From Chitinophagaceae bacterium (GTDB lineage: Bacteria > Bacteroidota > Bacteroidia > Chitinophagales > Chitinophagaceae): DNA of 12,560 bases. Below the pieces are notes generated by a model that had not been told where the DNA came from, ran no database searches, and was given only the letters and a program-made list of their open reading frames with translations. Positions 6,255-12,560 of the stretch are shown piece after piece. The position numbers and the translations under genes were made by a program. Position 1 is the first letter of the stretch; every line of letters begins with the position of its first letter. The DNA lies in contig CANHLV010000022.1 of the NCBI GenBank assembly GCA_947461495.1, positions 1 to 12,560 on the forward strand. Reading direction: 5' to 3'.

Positions 6255-7523
6255 TTGTTATTTACCGACTTAAAACTCATTGAGCCCATTTTACGTGCGC
6301 TTAATGAAGAAGGTTACACCAAACCCACACCTATTCAGGAACAAGCGATTCCTTTTATTCTTAACGGCAGAGACCTTTTAGGATGCGCCCAAACTGGTAC
6401 CGGGAAAACAGCTGCATTTGCTATTCCGATGTTACAGTTGTTGACCAAACCATACGCACAGAAACCTGGTCAGAAAAACATCCGTGCGCTGATTCTTACA
6501 CCCACACGAGAATTGGCCATTCAAATTGAAGAAAGCTTTAATGCCTATGGCCGACATCTTCGATTGAAAAACCAAGTGATTTTCGGTGGCGTTAGTCAAG
6601 TTCCACAAACACAGGCACTACAAAGAGGTACAGATATTCTTGTGGCTACTCCTGGTCGCTTACTTGATTTAATGAGCCAAGGATATATCAATCTCAAAGA
6701 CGTTGAAATTTTTGTACTTGATGAAGCTGATCGTATGCTAGATATGGGATTTGTTCACGACGTAAAAAAAGTGATTACCAAGCTTCCTCAAAAAAGACAA
6801 ACGCTTTTCTTCTCGGCTACCATGCCCGCAGAAATTCAATCTTTAGCTAACGCTATTCTTAGCAACCCCGAAAAAGTAGAAGTAACGCCAGTTTCTTCAA
6901 CTGCAGAAACCATTAACCAATCATTATTTTTTGTTGATAAAAACAATAAAAAATCTTTACTCGCGCATTTGCTTCAAGACGCCAACATCAAAAGTGCGCT
7001 TGTATTTACCAGAACCAAACATGGTGCAGATAAAGTAGTAAAAGATTTGGTGAGAATCGGCATTAAAACCGAAGCTATTCATGGCAACAAATCTCAGAAT
7101 GCCAGACAACGCGCACTATCTAATTTTAAAGATGGAACGACTCGTGTTTTAATAGCAACCGATATCGCGGCAAGAGGTATCGATGTGGATGAGCTAACCC
7201 ACGTTATCAATTACGAATTACCAAACGTTCCGGAAACCTATGTACACAGAATTGGTAGAACCGGAAGAGCAGGATTAAGCGGTATGGCCTTTTCTTTCTG
7301 CGAACAGGAAGAGTTGCCGTATTTAAAAGATATTCAAAAATTAATTGGTAAAAGTGTTCCTGTTGATATGGAGCACCCTTATCATATTGAATTACATCTA
7401 CAGAAATCAAGCAATAATAGCCCAGCTCCAAAAAGCAACAACAACAGAAATCAAAATCCCGGTAAAAGAAAATTTCACGGACAACAAAAAAGCAAAAATT
7501 TTTCACGACCAAGGCCCGAATAA
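6255..7523 (+). CDS. rhlE: DEAD-box ATP-dependent RNA helicase, RhlE type
   Basis: This 422-residue cytoplasmic helicase probably remodels RNA in ribosome assembly, mRNA decay or cold adaptation. All motifs are intact: Q motif with Phe3 and PTPIQ (24-28), motif I AQTGTGKT (45-52), Ia PTRELA (83-88), Ib TPGR (132-135), DEAD (156-159), SAT (188-190), IV VFTRTK (250-255), V ATDIAARGID (301-310) and VI HRIGRTGR (331-338). Residues 385-422 form a basic, Asn- and Lys-rich tail typical of RNA-binding extensions. The start is unusual: an in-frame TAA at 6243-6245 closes the frame upstream, and only ATT (6249, 6252) or TTG (6255) codons remain before the Q motif. The first in-frame ATG is codon 59, beyond motif I. 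TTG at 6255 is chosen because MLFTDLKLIEPIL aligns with the usual family start. No terminator follows before the asnS promoter. Confidence 0.93.
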   Translation: MLFTDLKLIEPILRALNEEGYTKPTPIQEQAIPFILNGRDLLGCAQTGTGKTAAFAIPMLQLLTKPYAQKPGQKNIRALILTPTRELAIQIEESFNAYGRHLRLKNQVIFGGVSQVPQTQALQRGTDILVATPGRLLDLMSQGYINLKDVEIFVLDEADRMLDMGFVHDVKKVITKLPQKRQTLFFSATMPAEIQSLANAILSNPEKVEVTPVSSTAETINQSLFFVDKNNKKSLLAHLLQDANIKSALVFTRTKHGADKVVKDLVRIGIKTEAIHGNKSQNARQRALSNFKDGTTRVLIATDIAARGIDVDELTHVINYELPNVPETYVHRIGRTGRAGLSGMAFSFCEQEELPYLKDIQKLIGKSVPVDMEHPYHIELHLQKSSNNSPAPKSNNNRNQNPGKRKFHGQQKSKNFSRPRPE

Positions 7524-7547
7524 ACCAGTATTCATAAATTCAATTTC

Positions 7548-7555
7548 TATCTTTG
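7548..7555 (+). promoter_or_regulatory. -7 promoter element of asnS
   Basis: TATCTTTG fits TAnnTTTG exactly. A start of transcription near 7560-7563 would give a leader of only about 12-15 bases before the asnS ATG at 7575. I see no good TTG at the -33 position, so the assignment rests on the -7 element and its placement. Confidence 0.5.
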
Positions 7556-7574
7556 CAAAGCAAAAACAATAAGC

Positions 7575-9017
7575 ATGTTTAACAAGAGAACCAGAATTAA
7601 AGACCTGTTACAATCAGAAAAAGTAAATTATGAAACAACCGTAATGGGCTGGGTAAGAACTTTTAGAAACAACCAGTTCATTGCACTTAATGATGGCAGC
7701 ACCAACAATAATCTACAAGTTGTTGTGGCTTTGGGTTCTTTAGACGATGCTACTTTAAAAAGAATAACCACTGGGGCTTGTATCAAAGCTGTTGGAGATA
7801 TCATTCCTTCATTAGGCAAAGGACAAAAAGTAGAGTTGACCGCAACTTCAGTTGAAATTCTTGGTGATAGTGATGCAGAAAAATTTCCTTTGCAACCCAA
7901 AAAACATAGTCTTGAATTTTTACGCGAAATCGCTCACTTGCGTTTTAGGACAAACACATTTGGTGCGGTGTTCAGAGTAAGACATTCTTTAGCATTTGCG
8001 ATTCATGATTTTTTTAATAAAAAAGGATTTGTGTATTTACACACACCAATCGTTACCGCAAGTGATGCCGAAGGTGCGGGCGAAATGTTTAAAGTAACAA
8101 CTTTGCCTTTGGATGGAACCGCTCCTAAGAATGAAGATGGTTCAATCAACTTCAAAGAAGATTTTTTTGGAAGAAGCACAAACCTTACAGTTAGTGGTCA
8201 GTTGGAAGGCGAACTGGCTGCTATGGCTTTCAGTGATATTTATACTTTTGGACCAACCTTCAGAGCTGAAAACAGCAATACAACACGCCACCTTGCAGAG
8301 TTTTGGATGATTGAACCAGAAATGGCGTTCTATGATTTGGAAGACAACATGAATTTAGCCGAAGAGTTCATCAAGCATATTATCCGTTATGCCATGGAGC
8401 ACAACAAAGAAGATCTTGAGTTTTTATCACAGCGTTTGGATGAAGAAGAAAAGCAGAAGCCACAAAACGAAAGAAGTGAAATGGGATTGTTACAAAAACT
8501 GGAGTTTGTTGTAAACAATGATTTTGAAAGAATCACATATACAGAAGCAATAGACATTTTAAAAGAAAGCAATCACAACAAGAAAAAGAAATTCAATTAT
8601 CTCATTGACAAATGGGGCGTTGATTTACAAAGTGAGCACGAAAGATATTTAGTTGAAAAACATTTTAAAAAACCAGTTATCTTAACAAACTATCCAAAAG
8701 AAATCAAAGCGTTTTACATGCGTCAGAATGATGATGGAAAAACGGTAGCCGCAATGGATATCTTGGCTCCCGGCATAGGTGAAATCGTTGGAGGTTCTCA
8801 AAGAGAAGAGCGTTACGACAAGCTCACAGAAAGAATGACCGAAATGCATATTCCTTTAGAAGAGCTCGATTGGTATTTAGACACCAGAAGATTCGGCGCT
8901 TGTCCACACGCCGGCTTTGGGCTTGGATTTGAAAGAATTGTACAATTTGTTACCGGTATGGGAAACATCAGAGACGTTATTCCTTTTCCTCGTTATCCAA
9001 AAAGTGCATCATTTTAA
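7575..9017 (+). CDS. asnS: Asparagine--tRNA ligase
   Basis: This 480-residue class IIb synthetase charges tRNA-Asn with asparagine using ATP. Residues about 20-100 are the anticodon-binding OB fold (VMGWVRTFRNNQFIALNDGS). The catalytic domain follows: motif 1 around YLHTPIVTASDAEGAGEMF (154-172), motif 2 with FRAE (229-232) and the loop NSNTTRHLAEFWMIEPEMAF, and motif 3 GFGLGFERIVQFVTG (447-461). The sequence EPEMAF after motif 2 and the insertion at about 270-310 fit asparaginyl rather than aspartyl enzymes. The C-terminus FPRYPKSASF is a typical AsnRS ending and the length is normal. It has its own -7 promoter element and a strong terminator, so it is probably transcribed alone, though readthrough from the helicase gene 51 bases upstream is possible. 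Confidence 0.97.
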   Translation: MFNKRTRIKDLLQSEKVNYETTVMGWVRTFRNNQFIALNDGSTNNNLQVVVALGSLDDATLKRITTGACIKAVGDIIPSLGKGQKVELTATSVEILGDSDAEKFPLQPKKHSLEFLREIAHLRFRTNTFGAVFRVRHSLAFAIHDFFNKKGFVYLHTPIVTASDAEGAGEMFKVTTLPLDGTAPKNEDGSINFKEDFFGRSTNLTVSGQLEGELAAMAFSDIYTFGPTFRAENSNTTRHLAEFWMIEPEMAFYDLEDNMNLAEEFIKHIIRYAMEHNKEDLEFLSQRLDEEEKQKPQNERSEMGLLQKLEFVVNNDFERITYTEAIDILKESNHNKKKKFNYLIDKWGVDLQSEHERYLVEKHFKKPVILTNYPKEIKAFYMRQNDDGKTVAAMDILAPGIGEIVGGSQREERYDKLTERMTEMHIPLEELDWYLDTRRFGACPHAGFGLGFERIVQFVTGMGNIRDVIPFPRYPKSASF

Positions 9018-9025
9018 AATATTTC

Positions 9026-9052
9026 AACCGCAGCAAAAACTGCGGTTTTTTT
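9026..9052 (+). terminator. Rho-independent terminator of asnS
   Basis: AACCGCAG (9026-9033) and CTGCGGTT (9040-9047) form a perfect 8-bp stem with a 6-base loop. The T-run 9046-9052 follows without a gap. It begins 8 bases after the asnS stop codon. Confidence 0.92.
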
Positions 9053-9100
9053 ATGTAGTCCAACAAGTCTTACATTTACCAATAAAAGCAAGCCTTAGAA

Positions 9101-10192
9101 ATGAACGGAAAAAAATATCTCGATTATTTATTCAATCCTCTTGATATCCTCAGAACAAAAGAAGTGCTGCAGGTAAACCCCACCGTTATATACGAACGAA
9201 AAGAGGTTGTTGATTCAAAAATTTTTATCCATGAGTATGATGGTGAAAAATTGCTCTCTAAGAAAATAGAAAATATCGAGGACTGTAAAGCCCATTCAAA
9301 TACTCAAGAAGTATCTTGGATAAATATAGACGGAATCAAAAAATCAGATATTGAAAACATTTCATTACATTTTGGCATTCATCAGCTAATTGTAGAAGAT
9401 ATTTTAAGTTTCGGGCAAAGACCCAAAATGGACCAAATCAATGGATTGCTTTTTTGTGTACTTAACATGTTGTATTTTAACGAAAAAGAATCAACAGTAG
9501 AGTCAGAACAAATCAGCATCGTACTTGGAAAAAATTTTGTTATAAGCTTTCAGGAAGACGAATCAAGAGATGTTTTTAATGGGTTAAGAGAAAAACTAAA
9601 AATCAATAACAGCAAAATCAGACAAAACGGTGCCGACTTTTTATACTATGCCATGATTGATGCCATTGTGGATCATTATTATCTGGTAATGGAAAAATTA
9701 GGAGAAAGGATCGAACAGCTTGAAGAAGACATTATCAAATATTCAAGCAATAAAACGCTAGTAAAAATAAACAACCTTCGTAAGGAAATGATTTTATTAA
9801 AAAGAAGCATTGGTCCTGTTCGTGAATTGATACACGGTATTTTAAGAAGCGAAAACGAATTAATTGAAACCCGAACTGAAAAATATTTCAAGGACGTTTA
9901 TGATCATATCGTTCAGGCAAACGATTTAGCAGAAAACTATCGTGATATCATGATTAATATACACGATTTATACATGAGCAATGTAAATCTTAAACTAAAC
10001 GAGTCGATGAAGGTAATGGCCATTGTAACATGTTTGCTTGCGCCCGCTACTGTTATCGGCGGTATCTTTGGAATGAACTTCGATAGACTTCCGATGCTTC
10101 ATAATAAATGGGGTTTTTTAATATCGGTTGGTTTGATGATTTTAATTCCGGTATGGATGATGTTTTATTTCAAAAAGAAAAAATGGTTTTAA
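9101..10192 (+). CDS. corA: CorA-type magnesium/cobalt transporter
   Basis: CorA proteins are pentameric inner-membrane channels for Mg2+ and, in some cases, Co2+ or Ni2+. This one has 363 residues. The cytoplasmic domain covers about 1-300 and includes the long stalk helix region (about 240-300). Two membrane helices lie at the C-terminus, about 303-323 and 337-356, joined by a short periplasmic loop that carries the selectivity motif GMN (324-326). The usual YGMN reads FGMN here. The basic tail KKKKW is in the expected cytoplasmic position. The gene follows the asnS terminator, so it needs its own promoter. TACATTTA at 9071-9078 misses the -7 consensus by one base and is the best candidate seen. 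mnmH starts 9 bases after its stop codon, so they are probably co-transcribed. Confidence 0.93.
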   Translation: MNGKKYLDYLFNPLDILRTKEVLQVNPTVIYERKEVVDSKIFIHEYDGEKLLSKKIENIEDCKAHSNTQEVSWINIDGIKKSDIENISLHFGIHQLIVEDILSFGQRPKMDQINGLLFCVLNMLYFNEKESTVESEQISIVLGKNFVISFQEDESRDVFNGLREKLKINNSKIRQNGADFLYYAMIDAIVDHYYLVMEKLGERIEQLEEDIIKYSSNKTLVKINNLRKEMILLKRSIGPVRELIHGILRSENELIETRTEKYFKDVYDHIVQANDLAENYRDIMINIHDLYMSNVNLKLNESMKVMAIVTCLLAPATVIGGIFGMNFDRLPMLHNKWGFLISVGLMILIPVWMMFYFKKKKWF

Positions 10193-10201
10193 AAACTACA
10201 G

Positions 10202-11260
10202 ATGTCGATTAAGAAAATAACAATAAATGATTTCATTTCGATTTCAGAAAGGCCTCCGATAATAGATGTAAGAAGCCCGGGAGAATATCTTCGGGCACAT
10301 ATTCCAGGTGCACACAACATTCCTTTGTTTACAGACGAAGAAAGAAAAGTTGTAGGCACCGCATATAAACAACAAGGAAAACAAAAAGCAATAAAAATTG
10401 GGTTAGACTTTTTCGGTCCAAAAATGAAAGCCAACATTGAGGTCCTTGAAAAAATAAACAAGCAAACACAATTTAATTCAAACACTATAATTCTTCATTG
10501 TTGGCGCGGTGGAATGCGAAGCGCCGGAATGGCATGGCTTTTTGATTTATATGGCTTTGATGTATTAATTATTGTAGGTGGTTATAAGGCATACCGAAAA
10601 TGGGTGTTAAACAAATTTGAAACACCTTATGATATTAAAGTATTAGGTGGCTATACCGGCAGCGCTAAAACAGAATTATTGCATGAGCTGAAAAGAAACA
10701 ACCAAGAAATTATCGATCTTGAATCGTTAGCCAATCACAAAGGTTCTGCATTTGGAGGAATTGGAATGCCCGAACAGCCTACCCAGGAAATGTTTGAAAA
10801 TAAGTTGGCTTTAGAATTATCAAAAAAGATAGCCGACGACAAACCAATTTCTTTTTGGTTAGAAGATGAAAGCCAGCGAATAGGCAGATTGAACATTCCA
10901 CATTCACTTTGGAAAACAATAAGAAAATCTCCTTTGTACTTTATAGAAATAGACTTTGAAAACCGACTCGAATTTATTTATAATTATTATGGAAAAAAAG
11001 ACGACCAGTCTTTAATCAATGCAATTTTGAGAATTCAAAAAAGACTAGGACCCAACGAAACTAAAACCACAATAAATTTAATTCTTGAAAATAAAACAAA
11101 AGAAGCTTTTCGAGAATTATTGAATTACTATGATAAAACATATATAAAATCATTGAATAGTAGACAGGAACAAAACAACCAAATACATAAAATTCAAATG
11201 CCATCAACAGATGCGCTTCAGAACTATATCTTGCTTCAAGAAAATATCAAGAAAAACTAA
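10202..11260 (+). CDS. mnmH: tRNA 2-selenouridine synthase
   Basis: MnmH (also SelU or YbbB) replaces the sulfur of wobble 2-thiouridine in Lys, Glu and Gln tRNAs with selenium through a geranylated intermediate, using selenophosphate. The 352 residues match the family's usual length. A rhodanese domain spans about 5-135, with substrate-handling IDVRSPGEYLRAHIPGA (21-37) and the catalytic Cys100 in HCWRGGMRS. A P-loop domain follows, with Walker A at 150-157 reading GYTGSAKT, where Ala155 replaces the glycine normally before the lysine. The next part includes DLESLANHKGSAFGGIG (172-188), typical of the family, and FWLEDESQRIG. It overlaps selD by one base (TAATG at 11258-11262), which implies translational coupling to the gene that makes its selenium donor. 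This pairing makes the assignment very secure. Confidence 0.95.
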   Translation: MSIKKITINDFISISERPPIIDVRSPGEYLRAHIPGAHNIPLFTDEERKVVGTAYKQQGKQKAIKIGLDFFGPKMKANIEVLEKINKQTQFNSNTIILHCWRGGMRSAGMAWLFDLYGFDVLIIVGGYKAYRKWVLNKFETPYDIKVLGGYTGSAKTELLHELKRNNQEIIDLESLANHKGSAFGGIGMPEQPTQEMFENKLALELSKKIADDKPISFWLEDESQRIGRLNIPHSLWKTIRKSPLYFIEIDFENRLEFIYNYYGKKDDQSLINAILRIQKRLGPNETKTTINLILENKTKEAFRELLNYYDKTYIKSLNSRQEQNNQIHKIQMPSTDALQNYILLQENIKKN

Positions 11261-12315
11261 TGGAAGAAAAAATAAAACTAACTCAGTTTTCCAGGGGTGC
11301 CGGATGCGGTTGTAAAATTTCACCAATAATTTTACAAGAGATTTTAAAAACGACATCAATAAATACCATTGATCCGCTTTTATTAGTTGGCAACGGTTCT
11401 AATGATGATGCTGCTGTTTATGATATTGGGGATGGAAAAGCAATCATATCTACAACAGACTTCTTTATGCCCATAGTTGATGACGCGTTTGATTTCGGAA
11501 GAATTGCATCGGCCAACGCCATCAGTGATATATATGCAATGGGCGGAAAACCAATGATGGCAATAGCTGTATTGGGTTGGCCGATAGAAAAACTATCAGC
11601 TACTATGGCACAAAAAGTATTGGAAGGCTCAAGGTTTATTTGTAATCAGGCAGGTATTACATTGGCAGGAGGTCATAGTATAGACTGCATCGAGCCTTTT
11701 TTTGGACTTTCAGTTACCGGAATCATAAACAAGAATAAAATCAAAAAAAACAATACCGCAAGAAATGGAGATTTTTTGTTTATGACAAAGCCGATAGGTT
11801 TAGGAATTTTATCAACAGCAGAAAAACGAGGCGAAATAAATGCAGAAAGACAAACAACAATGATTTCGCTGATGACTCAGCTAAATAGTATTGGAGAACA
11901 GCTTGCAAATATTGAGGGTCTAACAGCCATGACAGATGTTACCGGATTTGGTTTACTTGGTCATGCAATTGAAATGGCAGAAGGTGCAAATCTTTCACTT
12001 GAGCTATATTATTCCTCTGTTCCTGTTGTTGACGGCGCTATAGAATATCTCAGCAAAAGAATCGTGCCAGATGCAACATATAGAAACTGGAATAGTTACA
12101 GTGCAAAAACAAGTTTTGAAAAGGGGGTCAATGTGATGGAGGCGTTTAATTTACTACCAGACCCTCAAACTAATGGCGGTCTTTTGTTTAGTGTTAATGA
12201 GCATTCGTTAAATGAGGTTAAAAAACTATTAAGCTCAAATGGATATGAGTTGTTTACAGAGCCTATCGGAAGATTTGTTGCTCAAAAAGAAAAAACAATA
12301 GAGGTAAAAAACTAA
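11260..12315 (+). CDS. selD: Selenide, water dikinase (selenophosphate synthetase)
   Basis: SelD makes selenophosphate from selenide and ATP, releasing AMP and phosphate. The 351 residues are full length. The N-terminal catalytic loop reads GAGCGCKISP, with Cys16 and Lys19 matching Cys17 and Lys20 of the E. coli enzyme; the position that is selenocysteine in some organisms is an ordinary cysteine here, so no Sec decoding is needed. Other expected motifs are NDDAAVYD (48-55), TTDFF (65-69), GGHS (137-140), DVTGFGLLGH (226-235) and DPQTNGGLLF (301-310). The ATG shares its first base with the mnmH stop codon. No selA, selB or selC is in the window, so the visible use of selenophosphate is tRNA modification. 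No clear terminator follows; 40 bases separate its stop from the convergent glycosyltransferase end. Confidence 0.97.
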   Translation: MEEKIKLTQFSRGAGCGCKISPIILQEILKTTSINTIDPLLLVGNGSNDDAAVYDIGDGKAIISTTDFFMPIVDDAFDFGRIASANAISDIYAMGGKPMMAIAVLGWPIEKLSATMAQKVLEGSRFICNQAGITLAGGHSIDCIEPFFGLSVTGIINKNKIKKNNTARNGDFLFMTKPIGLGILSTAEKRGEINAERQTTMISLMTQLNSIGEQLANIEGLTAMTDVTGFGLLGHAIEMAEGANLSLELYYSSVPVVDGAIEYLSKRIVPDATYRNWNSYSAKTSFEKGVNVMEAFNLLPDPQTNGGLLFSVNEHSLNEVKKLLSSNGYELFTEPIGRFVAQKEKTIEVKN

Positions 12316-12355
12316 GTGATTAAAAAATAAAAAACACCCATTAACCTTTATACTA

Positions 12356-12560
12356 TTATCTTACTATTCTTCCTTTCCATTGGAAAGTACCAAATTTTCC
12401 CAGCCATCCGGCAACAACGGTGTATAAAATGTGAAATGGTTGAAAAAAAGGAAACCACAATAACAGTTTCGTGTAGCCGAAGAAACCGGAAACGGGGTAG
12501 AGGAAATAAAGTTCTAATAAAGTTTTGACAATAAGAAAGACATAGAATGCTGAAAAAAAT
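12356..12560 (-). CDS. C-terminal fragment of a membrane-associated family 2 glycosyltransferase (partial)
   Basis: An open frame on the minus strand enters from the right edge of the window and ends at TAA (12358-12356). The visible 67 residues are very hydrophobic and aromatic (FFSAFYVFLIVKTLLELYFLYP near the start) and end in GKFGTFQWKGRIVR. That composition and the closing WKGR signature resemble the C-terminal membrane segment of Bacteroidota family 2 glycosyltransferases that modify lipids or envelope polysaccharides. The catalytic GT-A domain would lie outside the window, so neither donor nor acceptor can be inferred. It converges with selD. The two other minus-strand frames are also partly open here, but only this one gives a plausible protein end. 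Confidence 0.65.
   Translation of the reverse strand, partial: FFSAFYVFLIVKTLLELYFLYPVSGFFGYTKLLLWFPFFQPFHILYTVVAGWLGKFGTFQWKGRIVR

Noticed and set aside
11305..11313. Possible selenocysteine (UGA) in SelD
   Set aside because: The catalytic loop is encoded with ordinary cysteine codons (GAGCGCK) and no in-frame TGA is present.

Overview
The window looks like an ordinary chromosomal stretch of an AT-rich member of the Bacteroidota, perhaps a Chitinophagaceae-like lineage (the phylum is well supported; the family is only an impression). The clues are a DUF2480 protein, which is confined to this phylum as far as I know, a Rho with a long charged insertion, promoters matching the Bacteroidota pattern TAnnTTTG (with an upstream TTTG 19 bp away in one case), and A-rich leaders without Shine-Dalgarno sequences.

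Layout. Positions 1-143 carry a good promoter for a membrane-anchored PpiD/SurA-type prolyl isomerase (144-2276), which ends in a clear intrinsic terminator. A DUF2480 gene (2352-2861) follows and converges with rho on the minus strand (2899-4518). A divergent AT-rich spacer leads to a DinB-like protein (4788-5252) and a small lipoprotein with a Cache-like sensor lobe (5355-5861). Then comes a 393-base non-coding stretch packed with repeats (5862-6254): GC-rich inverted repeats, a 7-base tandem repeat and a duplicated motif. Downstream are an RhlE-type DEAD-box helicase that must start at a non-ATG codon (6255-7523), asnS (7575-9017) with its own promoter and terminator, and a tight run corA - mnmH - selD (9101-12315). 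The right edge holds the C-terminal end of a minus-strand membrane glycosyltransferase.

How the genes work together. The clearest functional unit is mnmH-selD: SelD makes selenophosphate and MnmH uses it to put selenium on the wobble 2-thiouridine of tRNAs. The two reading frames overlap by one base. corA sits 9 bases upstream of mnmH and is probably co-transcribed, although no metabolic link is evident. The other genes are housekeeping: envelope protein folding, transcription termination, RNA remodelling and tRNA charging.

I do not see a defence island, CRISPR array, prophage, transposase gene, rRNA or tRNA. The least explained parts are the repeat-filled gap at 5862-6254 and the orphan Cache-like lipoprotein that ends exactly at its edge.
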